The translations under genes and the position numbers were made by a program. Shown here piece by piece: positions 1 to 8,361 of a stretch of 64,000 nucleotides of DNA. Below the pieces are notes generated by a model. That model saw nothing but the letters and a program-made list of their open reading frames with translations, was not told where the DNA came from and made no database searches. Location: NCBI RefSeq assembly GCF_900111765.1, contig NZ_FOIB01000001.1, positions 62,001 through 126,000 on the forward strand. Direction: 5' to 3'. Source of the DNA: Myxococcus fulvus. Lineage in GTDB: Bacteria; Myxococcota; Myxococcia; Myxococcales; Myxococcaceae. How positions within the stretch are numbered: position 1 is the stretch's first letter; every line of letters starts with the position of its first letter.

Positions 1-1348
1 CCTGCACGCGGAAGCGGCGAGACGCGGGCGTGGCGGCCTCGCTCAGGCGCTCCAGGGAGAGCAGCCCCACGAGCAGGCCCCGACGCGCGCCGTGGAGGTC
101 GAGCTGGAAGGGCAGCGCCACGGCCACGAGCGGCCTGTCGGGAGGCCGGGTGAAGGGCAGCGACAGCGGCAGCTCCCCGGGCGCGGGCGCCTCCGGGAAC
201 AGCTCCCGCATCTGGAAGCCCCAGCCCTCCAGGCCCTCGGAGGTGGCCAGCACCGTCGCGCGCTCGTCCAGCACCAGCGCGGCGTGGAAGGTGCGCTCGC
301 GCGCGGCGAGGTTGGAGAGGTATGGACGCAGGGCGTCGCGCTCTCCGCTCATGAGCGCGGCGCGGAAACCCGGTGACTCCAGCAACAGGTACAGCGATTC
401 GCGCGAGTCATCCAGGTAGCGTCGGGTGAAGTCCGCCTCGCCCGCTGCCGCGTAGCGCGTGTCGTCGCGCACCTGCTTCTCGATGGCCTTCTGCGCCAGG
501 TACGCGGCCAGGCCCCCCAGCGCGAGCAGCGGCACCAGGCCCGCGAAGGCCAGCCCGCGCAGGAGCTTCCAGCCCACGGTGCGCGGCGCGCGCGGCCGCC
601 AGCTCACCGCCTGCGCGACGCACGCGAGCGCCAGCACGGTGTACACGCTGGCGCCCAGCCACGACGCGCCCCGCGCCAGCGCGTACGCCAAGAGCGAGAA
701 GGGCACGGCGAGCACGCCCATCAGCAGCGCGGGCACGCGCGGGTGCAGCCAGCGCGCGGGCAGGAGGAGCCCCACGCCGCCCGCCGCGAAGAGCAGGCCC
801 ACCAGCGGGCGCAGCGGGGCCAGGTGCGCGTAGACGGACAGTGGGAAGCGCTCCGGCACGGACAGGAGCGCCACGCCGAACGCGGTGCCGGTGAGGGCGG
901 CGAGCCCCCGCAGCATGGCGCGCTGGCGCAGGGCGGGAATCCCCTCCAGCAGCAGTCCGACGAACAGCAGCGGGTACAGCACGATGCCCGTGAGGCTGCC
1001 GGGCAGCACGTTGAGCACCCACCAGTACAGCGCGATGGCCACGCCCAGAAGCAGGCGTCCGCCCACGTCCAGCCAGCGCGGCGCGCGCGGATAGAGCAGG
1101 GCGCCCATCAGGGCGATGCTGCCGGTGAGGTACACGACGCCCAGGAGCCGCACGTACGGGTACAGGGGCCGGAAGGCGGCGACCCGGAACTCGTAGGGCA
1201 CGTACGTCATCAGCACGCCGAACAGCAGGCCGATGAGCGCCGCGGGCCAGGTCAGTGGCAGCAGGGTGGTGGAAGCGGGCGCCTCGGACGTGCGCGCTGG
1301 GGGAGGTGGGGACATCTTCTTCCCGGATTCATGCGTGGCCGGGCCCAT
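1..1348 (-). CDS. Multi-pass membrane sensor protein, C-terminus cut off by the window edge
   Basis: About 449 residues are visible and the reading frame is still open at base 1. After a proline-rich start, residues about 30-245 form a series of hydrophobic segments with short loops (roughly eight). A further membrane helix lies near residues 263-285 and is followed by a soluble region with a charged helix and a mixed alpha/beta stretch. This looks like the input half of a sensor protein such as a histidine kinase or diguanylate cyclase, but no catalytic domain is inside the window, so the output is unknown. I chose the ATG at 1348 because GGGAG lies about 10 bases upstream; an in-frame ATG at 1315 is the alternative. 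Confidence 0.6.
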   Translation of the reverse strand, partial: MGPATHESGKKMSPPPPARTSEAPASTTLLPLTWPAALIGLLFGVLMTYVPYEFRVAAFRPLYPYVRLLGVVYLTGSIALMGALLYPRAPRWLDVGGRLLLGVAIALYWWVLNVLPGSLTGIVLYPLLFVGLLLEGIPALRQRAMLRGLAALTGTAFGVALLSVPERFPLSVYAHLAPLRPLVGLLFAAGGVGLLLPARWLHPRVPALLMGVLAVPFSLLAYALARGASWLGASVYTVLALACVAQAVSWRPRAPRTVGWKLLRGLAFAGLVPLLALGGLAAYLAQKAIEKQVRDDTRYAAAGEADFTRRYLDDSRESLYLLLESPGFRAALMSGERDALRPYLSNLAARERTFHAALVLDERATVLATSEGLEGWGFQMRELFPEAPAPGELPLSLPFTRPPDRPLVAVALPFQLDLHGARRGLLVGLLSLERLSEAATPASRRFRVQ

Positions 1349-1417
1349 GGTTCTAGTGCTCCCTCGCCGAGCGTCGGGGGCCTGACACCCCGGACGACCA
1401 GGGCGGGACACCCTGCG

Positions 1418-1933
1418 TCAGGCGACCTCGAGCACCGTCCACTCGCGCACCTCGCCCGCCAGCGTCACTTCGATGGTGTCTCCCGCCTTGCGGCCCATGA
1501 GCGCGCGGCCCACCGGGGATGCGGGGGTGATGACGGACAGGAAGCCGTCGCCGCCGGGGCCCGTCAGCTCCGTGCCCGCGCCCACGGGCAGCACGAAGAA
1601 GGTCCGCTCGGCGAAGCCCTCTTCGTCCTCGGTGCTGACGTCCACCAGCGCGCCCAGCCCCACCGGGCCCTGGCGCGAGAAGCGCGGCATGGGGGCCTGG
1701 CCGAAGTGCGTCAGCGCCTGGAGCTCCTCCTGCACCCGGCGGGCGCGGTTGGCCTGTCCCGTGGCCAGGCTGCCGAACTCCAACGCCGCGCGGCCGTCCT
1801 CCCTCTTCTCCGACTCGGTGGCCAGGCTGCGGGCCGCCTCGCGAGCTTCGGCCTCGGCCCTGTGGGCCAGCCGGTCGCTCTGCTGGAGGCGCTCGGCGAG
1901 CTGGAGGAGCAGTGCCTGCTTGTCGAGTGACAT
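1418..1933 (-). CDS. GreA/GreB-family transcription elongation factor
   Basis: The 171-residue protein has the two-part Gre architecture. The N-terminal half (about 1-80) is a charged helical coiled coil that in Gre factors enters the RNA polymerase secondary channel. The C-terminal FKBP-like half contains the familiar run GDGFLSVITPASPVGRALMG followed by KAGD. The family rescues backtracked RNA polymerase by stimulating cleavage of the transcript 3' end. The hairpin tip carries acidic residues in the stretch EKRED, but it does not match the canonical GreA tip exactly, so it may be a Gre paralogue with a different effect on the polymerase. It lies 69 bases upstream of the sensor gene on the same strand. 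Confidence 0.8.
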   Translation of the reverse strand: MSLDKQALLLQLAERLQQSDRLAHRAEAEAREAARSLATESEKREDGRAALEFGSLATGQANRARRVQEELQALTHFGQAPMPRFSRQGPVGLGALVDVSTEDEEGFAERTFFVLPVGAGTELTGPGGDGFLSVITPASPVGRALMGRKAGDTIEVTLAGEVREWTVLEVA

Positions 1934-2110
1934 GATGGCACAGAACTGTAGCGCGGCTGGGCGGGGGCTCCAGTTTTCCGTCGCCACCGGGCGCCTCCTC
2001 GCCGGCTCGGACCGTGCGGCCCGATGCGACATCCCGTGCACCTCGGCGTTCTTCCTCGTGGCAAGCCCGTACACGGCCGTGCCCCACACCCACCGGGAAG
2101 GACGCGACAG

Positions 2111-3592
2111 ATGGAGAACGAGGAGCTGCGGGGGCGGATTCGCGAGGTCGCCCGGGAGGTGCTGGGCGAGGAACTCTCGCTGAGCGTCACCACCTGGCAC
2201 GAGCCGCTGAGGGGCTACGTCAACATCGACGTGGTGGACCAGGACACGGGCCAGGTCGAGTTCCGCACCCTCACGTCGACGCTGGGTGAGGTGCGCTTGC
2301 GACTGTGGGCGAAGGAGCAGGGCCTGCTCGACAAGGTCGAGACTCTGTCGAAGCGGCTCATGGCGCTCGCCCCGCGCCCCCCGTCGGAGAAGGAGCAGTG
2401 GGAGCTCAAGGTGCTCGCGCTGGCGCAGGAGGCCCTGGAGCCCGCGGGGCACGACGCCATCGTCGAGTGGCAGGATGACGGGCACCTGGCGGTGGGCCTG
2501 CACACCTTCGACGAGGAGCAGCGGCGGTTCGAGTTCGAGCTGCTCGCGACGACGCGGGGCGTGGCCCCGGTTCTGGAGCGTGCGCGGCGATTCGGCCTGG
2601 AGGCCCAGGCCCGGACGTTGGCGACGAAGCTGGGGGCGCTGGGGTTCCAGCCGATTCGGGACCCGGAGCCCGAGGACGAGGCCGCGCTGGTGCCGGGCGT
2701 GGTGGAGGCCGTCATCGAGCAGTTCGAGTACGCCCACCACCCCTTGGACCGCCTCTTCGACTCCCTGGGCATGCCGGACTGGGATGAAATCTACGACGAC
2801 CGGCTGCAGCGTCGGGTGCTCGAGCAGGTCTGCGCGCACGTGCGAGCGCGCGCCGAGGAGGAGAAGACCTGGCCGGACGTCATCCCCGCGGACCGGCTGG
2901 AGGCGGCGTTCGACGTGCTGCGCGCGCGAGGCTTCGTGGCGGAGATGTCCGCGTCCACCACGATGAGCGGCGGCTGGGAGGTGTCGCGCGAGCTGGCGGA
3001 CATGCGCCGGGAGCAGGGCGAGACGATTGTCGGCACGGTGTTCTTCCACCAGCAGGACGCGGCCTCCGCCATGGAGGGCCACCCGCTGCACCTGGCCTAT
3101 GGCCTCATCAACGACGAGGAGGACGACGAGCGCGAGGAGGAGCTCACCGAGGAGGAGAACGCGAAGGTGAGCGAGGACGCGGCGGCGGTGGGGCGCATCA
3201 TCGTCGAGGTGCTGCGCGAGCACGGCTTCACGCCGGAGTGGAGCGGCGACGCCCACAGCCGAATCACCCTGAAGCCGGCCTTCGTCTGGCGGCGCCGGCG
3301 CGCGCGCGTGGACACCACCGAGACGTGGTCGGTGAGCGAGGGCAACCGCATCATGGCCCTGCTGGTGGAGTTCCTGCCGAAGCTGCGCGCGTTCGAGTTC
3401 TTCCCCGGGGACACCGTGGGCCTGCACGAGCTGCGCTCGGCCAGCCTGCGCGAGCTCACCCTGTGCTACGAGCGGGAGGAGGACGCGAGGGACGCGCTCT
3501 CCACGGTGGTGGCCCAGGCTCGCGAGCGCTTCCCCGCGCTCGAGTCGCTCACGGTGAGGGCGGACGACTTCGAGGAGACGGTGGAGTTCTGA
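2111..3592 (+). CDS. Uncharacterised soluble protein with DUF6891-like C-terminal region
   Basis: 493 residues, acidic, with no signal peptide or membrane segment. Around residues 305-415 it resembles DUF6891: FFHQQDAASA, then a G-H-P-L-H-L-A-Y-G run, an acidic linker, and a helix leading to TPEWSGDAHSRI and a Trp-Arg-rich strand. This domain is widespread in actinobacteria and myxobacteria and has no known function. The N-terminal 200 residues are not recognised. The ATG at 2111 is preceded by GAAGGA. The gene is divergent from the Gre-like gene and is followed by a strong hairpin at 3616-3646, so it is probably transcribed alone. Confidence 0.7.
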   Translation: MENEELRGRIREVAREVLGEELSLSVTTWHEPLRGYVNIDVVDQDTGQVEFRTLTSTLGEVRLRLWAKEQGLLDKVETLSKRLMALAPRPPSEKEQWELKVLALAQEALEPAGHDAIVEWQDDGHLAVGLHTFDEEQRRFEFELLATTRGVAPVLERARRFGLEAQARTLATKLGALGFQPIRDPEPEDEAALVPGVVEAVIEQFEYAHHPLDRLFDSLGMPDWDEIYDDRLQRRVLEQVCAHVRARAEEEKTWPDVIPADRLEAAFDVLRARGFVAEMSASTTMSGGWEVSRELADMRREQGETIVGTVFFHQQDAASAMEGHPLHLAYGLINDEEDDEREEELTEEENAKVSEDAAAVGRIIVEVLREHGFTPEWSGDAHSRITLKPAFVWRRRRARVDTTETWSVSEGNRIMALLVEFLPKLRAFEFFPGDTVGLHELRSASLRELTLCYEREEDARDALSTVVAQARERFPALESLTVRADDFEETVEF

Positions 3593-3615
3593 GCCCGGGG
3601 ATGTGCCCTGAAGGG

Positions 3616-3646
3616 AACAGGGCTCGCGCGACGAGCGAGCCCTGTT
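3616..3646 (+). terminator. Hairpin terminator after the DUF6891-like gene
   Basis: A perfect 11-base stem (AACAGGGCTCG paired with CGAGCCCTGTT) with a 9-base loop starts 24 bases after the stop codon at 3592. No T tract follows, which is common in high-GC genomes, so its strength as an intrinsic terminator is inferred from the stem alone. Confidence 0.6.
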
Positions 3647-3661
3647 GCGGGCAAGTAGGGC

Positions 3662-3955
3662 ATGCTGTCACCCATGACGCCCCAGGAACTGTCACAGAAG
3701 GCCCGGCAGCTCGTCGCCGATGGCGCGGTGCTGCTGGACGTGCGCACCCCTCAGGAGTTCCAGCAAGGACACCCCGAGGCCGCTCGCAACATCCCCGTGC
3801 AGGAGCTGCCCCAGCGCGTCAAGGAGGTCGGCCCGCCCGGTACCCCCGTGGTGGTGTACTGCGCCGCCGGTGGCCGCAGCGCGGTGGCCTCACAAATTTT
3901 GCGCGCCAATGGTTTTCCGGACGTCTTCGACCTGCGCTCGGTGAACAACTGGTGA
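3662..3955 (+). CDS. Single-domain rhodanese-like sulfurtransferase
   Basis: 97 residues form one rhodanese domain. DVRTPQEFQQGH (about 26-37) is the typical first motif, and the active-site loop CAAGGRS begins at Cys67, which would carry the persulfide. The family transfers sulfane sulfur to thiophilic acceptors such as cyanide or protein thiols. There is no signal peptide, so it is expected in the cytoplasm. A second Met at 3674 is an alternative start; neither has a strong ribosome binding site. It sits directly behind a terminator hairpin and 54 bases ahead of the transporter gene. Confidence 0.85.
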   Translation: MLSPMTPQELSQKARQLVADGAVLLDVRTPQEFQQGHPEAARNIPVQELPQRVKEVGPPGTPVVVYCAAGGRSAVASQILRANGFPDVFDLRSVNNW

Positions 3956-4009
3956 CCGGAGGTCCGTGCGAGGCCCGGGCCTCGTGCGACGCGTGACAAG
4001 GCGGGCGGC

Positions 4010-4933
4010 ATGGAGCAGCGTGCCGTCGCTCCCGTCATGAACCGCACCGCTGGTTTCCTCATCGTGGCCCTGTCCGGTGCGTGCTTCGGCGCGCTCGGGC
4101 TCTTCGGGCGCCTGGCCTATGCGGCGGGCGCGGACGTCTCCACGCTGTTGTTCCTGCGCTTCACGCTGGCGGGCTCGGTGCTCGGCGCGGTGATGGTGGC
4201 GATGCGCCAGCCGCTGCCCAGGGGGCGCCTGCTGGTGTCGCTCATCCTGCTGGGCGCGGTGGGCTACGTGAGCGAGGCGGGCGTGTACTTCGCCGCGCTC
4301 CAGCACGCGCCCGCGGGGCTGGTGGCGCTGCTCCTGTACTCGTTCCCGGCGCTGGTGGCGCTGCTCCAGGTGTTCGTCTTCCGCGAGAAGCTGGGGCGCA
4401 TCAAGTGGGTGGCGGTGGTGCTGGCCCTATGCGGCACGGGGCTCACGGCGGACCTGAGCCAGGGCGGGGTGACGCCGCTGGGGGTGACGCTGGGGGTGTT
4501 GTCCGCGCTGCTGTACGCCGTGTACGTCGTCACCAGCGCGCGGGTGGCGGGCCGCGCGGGGCCGCTCGTCTCCAGCACCGTCATCCTGATGTCCGCGGGG
4601 CTCGTCTTCGGACTGGCGACGCTGGTGAGGGGGCCGTCCTTCCCCACGACGACACCAGGCTGGGCCGCGGTGGTGGGCCTGTCGCTCATCTCCACCGTGG
4701 CCGCCGTGTTCCTCTTCTTCCTGGGCATGGCGCGCATCGGCCCGGTGAACACGTCGCTGGTGTCCAACATGGAGCCGCTGACGGCGGTGGTGCTGAGCGC
4801 GCTCTTCCTGAACGAGCGGCTCAGCCTGCGCCAGGGGTTCGGCGGCGTGCTCATCCTCACGGCCGCCGTGCTGCTCGCGCGCTCGGATGTCCCGGGACAG
4901 AACCTGAAGCCCGAGGGCGCGGATACCGCGTGA
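4010..4933 (+). CDS. EamA/RhaT-family (DMT superfamily) transporter
   Basis: 307 residues with about ten hydrophobic helices arranged as two EamA repeats (about 12-145 and 155-290). The repeats show the usual signatures: a small-residue-rich first helix (SGACFGALGLFGRLAYAAG), the strand-like FREKLGRIKW between repeats and FLNERLSLRQ near the end. DMT exporters move amino acids, sugars or metabolites across the inner membrane; the substrate cannot be read from the sequence. An in-frame ATG at 4037 (MNRTAGF) is a plausible shorter start. It converges with the lipoprotein hydrolase gene. Confidence 0.85.
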   Translation: MEQRAVAPVMNRTAGFLIVALSGACFGALGLFGRLAYAAGADVSTLLFLRFTLAGSVLGAVMVAMRQPLPRGRLLVSLILLGAVGYVSEAGVYFAALQHAPAGLVALLLYSFPALVALLQVFVFREKLGRIKWVAVVLALCGTGLTADLSQGGVTPLGVTLGVLSALLYAVYVVTSARVAGRAGPLVSSTVILMSAGLVFGLATLVRGPSFPTTTPGWAAVVGLSLISTVAAVFLFFLGMARIGPVNTSLVSNMEPLTAVVLSALFLNERLSLRQGFGGVLILTAAVLLARSDVPGQNLKPEGADTA

Positions 4934-4975
4934 GGCACGCCCCGGGGGGCACGCCTCGCGCGGGTGGCCCGTGGA

Positions 4976-5908
4976 TTACCGCGTCACGCGCTTGATGAAC
5001 CCGCTCACGTCGCGCACGAAGGTCTTCGGCAGCTCCGCGTGGGGCGCGTGGCCGGTGTCGGGGTAGAGGATGAAGCGCGCGTCGGGCAGCGCGTCGACGA
5101 GCGCCTGCTGCTGCGCGACGGGGAAGAAGCCGTCCTGGTCTCCGCCCACCACGAGCACGGGCACGCGGATGGAGCGCAGGCGCTGGGAGTGGTCCTCCGC
5201 GATGAGCCCGTCGAGCGAGTCCTGCCACACGCGCGCGGGGACCTTGAGGCTCTCCGACACGAGCGTGTCCAGGTAGGACGCGGGCACGGGGCGCACGAAG
5301 GTGCTCGACTGGAACTCGCGCACGAAGTCGGGGTCGACGGTGCCCACCTGCTCGTCGACGACGGACTTCAGGCCCAACGCCACCTCGTTGCCCGCGACGG
5401 TGGGGGCCGAGCCCACCAGCACCAGCGCCTCCACGCGGCGCGGGTAGTCGAGCGCCACCTGCTGCGCGATGAAGCTGCCCATCGAGTGGCCCACGAGGAT
5501 GGCGCGAGGCTCACCCACCGCGTCGAGGAAGGCCGCCACATCCGCCGCGAAGTGCTGCTGCGTGTAGCAACACGCGGGGCGGGACGAGTCACCGTGGCCG
5601 CGCTGGTCCAGCGCGTAGATGTGCAGGTCGCGCGAGAAGCGCGACAGGTTCAAGTCCCAGGTGTGGTGCGAATCCGTGTAGCCGTGGAGGAAGACGACGG
5701 CGGGGCCACGCCGCGAGCCCTGCTCCACATAGCGGAGCGTCACGCCCGTGCGCAGGCGGATGGAGCGCTCACGGGGCGCGGAGGAGGACAGCTCGCTCGA
5801 TTGCGTCAGGCTCTCGGTGTCCGACGGAGCCGCGGTGGGCTCCGCCTCGGGGGCGGGGCCGCAGGCGAGCAGGGGAAGCGTGAGCAGGGCGGCGAGGAGC
5901 GTCTTCAT
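4976..5908 (-). CDS. Alpha/beta hydrolase lipoprotein
   Basis: 310 residues from the chosen ATG at 5908. It starts with a lipoprotein signal (MKTLLAALLTLPLLAC; Cys16 is the likely lipidated residue) followed by a low-complexity linker. The body is a complete alpha/beta hydrolase: oxyanion region FLHGYTDSHHTW, nucleophile elbow GHSMGS, acid in VGGDQDGFF and catalytic His in DTGHAPH. It probably acts on small esters or similar substrates in the periplasm or at the outer membrane. An upstream in-frame start at 5959 would add 17 residues ahead of the signal and is unlikely. Confidence 0.85.
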   Translation of the reverse strand: MKTLLAALLTLPLLACGPAPEAEPTAAPSDTESLTQSSELSSSAPRERSIRLRTGVTLRYVEQGSRRGPAVVFLHGYTDSHHTWDLNLSRFSRDLHIYALDQRGHGDSSRPACCYTQQHFAADVAAFLDAVGEPRAILVGHSMGSFIAQQVALDYPRRVEALVLVGSAPTVAGNEVALGLKSVVDEQVGTVDPDFVREFQSSTFVRPVPASYLDTLVSESLKVPARVWQDSLDGLIAEDHSQRLRSIRVPVLVVGGDQDGFFPVAQQQALVDALPDARFILYPDTGHAPHAELPKTFVRDVSGFIKRVTR

Positions 5909-6241
5909 GGATGCGTGCCTTGTCCAGTCCCGGCGGGGAATCCGCCGTGCACGCATCATCCTACGACTACCTCTGACATTGCCTCGGTTGTCGAGACGTG
6001 TGGGGTCGTCTTCGCTCCAGGTCCGAGGTGAAACAGACCCGGTTGAGATGTCTCACGCCACTCGGAGCGGAAGGTTCTTGTCGCGGCGAAATCTGTATCA
6101 AGAATGTGTCGCGAACACGGCTTGACGATGCGCGAAGTCGACGTCTCGAAGGCCCGGGTCCGAGCCTCCTCCTTGACGTGTCGCGGCGTGTGGCGGGGAC
6201 GCGGTGGTCAGTGCTGGGGCGCCGCGCTGGCGGCAAACACA
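5909..6241. other. Intergenic, no gene seen
   Basis: 333 bases between the start of the hydrolase gene and the end of the first mini-lipoprotein gene. Open frames here have no signal peptide, ribosome binding site or recognisable domain. It should carry the hydrolase promoter on the minus strand, but I cannot pick out a convincing -35/-10 pair. Confidence 0.4.
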
Positions 6242-6487
6242 TCAGGGCTCGGCGCTGGCGGACTTGGACTCTTCTTGCTTCGCGTCCGGGGCATCCGTGG
6301 AGCGGTCGGGGCCGTACACGGGCTCGCTGGAGGGATTCGGAGGGGGCTCCTGGAAGGGCCGGCTGCCGCCGCGGTCGCTGGGGTGACCGCCCTGGTGGTC
6401 CGGGAGGAGCGCGCGGGCGACCCACCAGTAGTTGCTGCAGCCCGTGAAGAAGAGACTGGCGATGACGGCGACGGTGACGTTGCGCAT
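6242..6487 (-). CDS. Small lipoprotein with EPVYGP motif (copy 1)
   Basis: 81 residues. MRNVTVAVIASLFFTGC is a lipoprotein signal with Cys17 as the likely lipidation site, and GGAGA five bases upstream of the ATG supports this start. The mature part is short, polar and probably disordered, ending in a Lys/Glu/Ser-rich tail. Near residues 50-61 it carries NPSSEPVYGPDRS, which is nearly repeated in the next gene upstream (NPSDEPVYGPAPS). I do not recognise the family. The pair look like diverged duplicates of an exported peptide-like lipoprotein. Confidence 0.65.
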   Translation of the reverse strand: MRNVTVAVIASLFFTGCSNYWWVARALLPDHQGGHPSDRGGSRPFQEPPPNPSSEPVYGPDRSTDAPDAKQEESKSASAEP

Positions 6488-6686
6488 GACATTCTCCAAC
6501 GGCTCTGAATCCCGCACCGTCATCGAGTCCTTCACGCGACCGGCGCGGGATGGAATCGCCGGTGGGAAGGGGCTCACGAGGGCCTGACACCCAAGCGGCG
6601 GAATCTGCGCAACCTCGGGCTACGACGCGTCGCGTTCCAGGGCTCGGGTGCTCACGGTCGCTTCGTCGAGGCGACCGGCCGGACGC

Positions 6687-6908
6687 TCAGGAGGCGTCGC
6701 TGGAGTCCGCCTTCGCGTCGGAGCCTGACGACGAAGGGGCGGGGCCGTAGACGGGCTCGTCGCTCGGGTTGGGGTCCGGCAGCTTGAACGGCTTCGCGCG
6801 CTGCGCGGCGGTGCGATTGCCGCCGTTGACCTGGATGCCATTCACGTGGTTGCAGCCGGCGAGCAGCAGCCCGGTGATGATGGCGATGGAAGAGATGGTG
6901 CGGCGCAT
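6687..6908 (-). CDS. Small lipoprotein with EPVYGP motif (copy 2)
   Basis: 73 residues. MRRTISSIAIITGLLLAGC is a clear lipoprotein signal, and the ribosome binding site GAAGGGGG lies just ahead of the ATG. The mature part includes FKLPDPNPSDEPVYGPAPSS and a Ser/Asp-rich tail. It shares the motif N-P-S-x-E-P-V-Y-G-P and the overall plan with the gene ending at 6242, about 200 bases downstream on the same strand, so the two are probably a tandem duplication. Function unknown. Confidence 0.65.
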   Translation of the reverse strand: MRRTISSIAIITGLLLAGCNHVNGIQVNGGNRTAAQRAKPFKLPDPNPSDEPVYGPAPSSSGSDAKADSSDAS

Positions 6909-7052
6909 GTCGTCCCCCTTCGTGAGGCGGCAGCCACCCTATCACCGACCGGCGCACGCCTGGCCTCGAGGCCCGCTGTAACCTTTCACCGCCCATTTTC
7001 GTGGAGTCGTCGAACGCCGGGATTTCCCCCGGCGGTGCGACGGAGGACGGAC

Positions 7053-8357
7053 ATGGAGGCGAAGAAGGTGGCGGTGGTGGGAGGTGGGCTGGGCGGGCTG
7101 ACGACGGCGGCGCTGCTGGCGCGCGGCGGCTGCGCGGTGACGCTGTACGAGCGCTCCAAGCACCTGGGCGGTCGCGCGCAGACGACGGATGTGGAGGGCT
7201 TCCGCTTCAACCTGGGGCCGCATGCGTTGTACCGGGCGGGGGCCGGCATGCGGGTGCTCGGGCGCCTGGGTGTGAAGCCTCGGGGCCGCGTCGCCGGAGA
7301 GTCGGGCGGGTCCTACGCGCTGCGCGCCGGCAGACTGCACACGCTGCCGCGCGGGCCCGTGTCGCTCCTCACGACCGACGCGTTGCAGTTGAGCAGCAAG
7401 CTGGAGATGGCGCGGCTGCTCGCGAGCCTGCGCCGCGTGGACACGGAGCCGCTGACGCACGTGCCCATGCGCCAGTGGCTCGACACGCGCATGTCCCGGG
7501 AGGATGGGCGCGCCCTCGTCGCCGCGCTCGTGCGCGTGGCCACCTACGCCTCGGACCTGGACGCCCTGAGCGCGGAGGCCGCGGTGACGCAGGTGCAGCT
7601 CGCCCTCGAGGCGGGCGTGCTCTACCTCGATGACGGCTGGGCCGCGCTGGTGGACGCGGTGGCCGCCGTGGCGAAGGATGCCGGCGCGACGCTGGAGGTG
7701 TCCGCGCGCGTCGAGGGCGTGGTCGTCGAGCAGGGCCAGGTGCGCGGCCTCCGGTTGTCGGATGGCTCGGTGCGCGCGGCGGACGCGGTGGTGCTCGCGG
7801 GGAGCCCCAGGGACGTGGCGTCGCTGCTGCCCGAGGACGCGGTGCTCGCGAAGGAGGCGGAGGAGGCCACGCCCATCCGGGCCGCCACGCTGGAGCTGGG
7901 CCTGTCGCGGCTGCCCAGGAGCGAGGCCCTCTTCGCGCTCGGCGTCGATGGGCCGTGGTACGCCTCGGTGCACTCGGCCTACGCGCGGCTGGGGCCGGAG
8001 GGAGGCGCCATGGTGCACGTGATGAAGTACCTGTCGCCGTCCTCCCCCGAGGCGACCGAGGCGGAGCTGGAGGCGGTGATGGACGTGCTGCAGCCGGGCT
8101 GGCGCGAGGTGCTTGTCGCCCGCCGCTTCCGGCCCGCGCTGGTGGTGAGCCACCTGCTGCCGACGGCGAGCACGGGCGGCCTGTCGGGGAGGCCCGCGCC
8201 CGCGGTGCCGCACGTCGCGGGCCTGTTCCGCGTGGGCGACTGGGTCGGCTCGGAGGGGATGCTCTCGGACGCGTCCTTCGCCAGCGCGGAGTCGGTGGAG
8301 CGCGCGCTGCTCCGTCACGCAGGGGTGGCGCCGCGTCGTCTGGCGGTGGGAGCCTGA
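7053..8357 (+). CDS. FAD-dependent oxidoreductase (phytoene-desaturase/amine-oxidase type)
   Basis: 434 residues. The N-terminus has the dinucleotide-binding fold VAVVGGGLGGLTTAALLARGG, a conserved acidic strand end (LYER) and the second glycine motif HLGGRAQT, typical of the phytoene desaturase/amine oxidase group. The C-terminal flavin-binding region reads VAGLFRVGDWVGSEGMLSDA. A GGAGG ribosome binding site precedes the ATG at 7053. The stop is only 4 bases before the ECF sigma gene, so the two are co-transcribed, in line with the known habit of ECF41 sigma genes of sitting beside oxidoreductases. The substrate is not evident. Confidence 0.8.
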   Translation: MEAKKVAVVGGGLGGLTTAALLARGGCAVTLYERSKHLGGRAQTTDVEGFRFNLGPHALYRAGAGMRVLGRLGVKPRGRVAGESGGSYALRAGRLHTLPRGPVSLLTTDALQLSSKLEMARLLASLRRVDTEPLTHVPMRQWLDTRMSREDGRALVAALVRVATYASDLDALSAEAAVTQVQLALEAGVLYLDDGWAALVDAVAAVAKDAGATLEVSARVEGVVVEQGQVRGLRLSDGSVRAADAVVLAGSPRDVASLLPEDAVLAKEAEEATPIRAATLELGLSRLPRSEALFALGVDGPWYASVHSAYARLGPEGGAMVHVMKYLSPSSPEATEAELEAVMDVLQPGWREVLVARRFRPALVVSHLLPTASTGGLSGRPAPAVPHVAGLFRVGDWVGSEGMLSDASFASAESVERALLRHAGVAPRRLAVGA

Positions 8358-8361
8358 AGAC

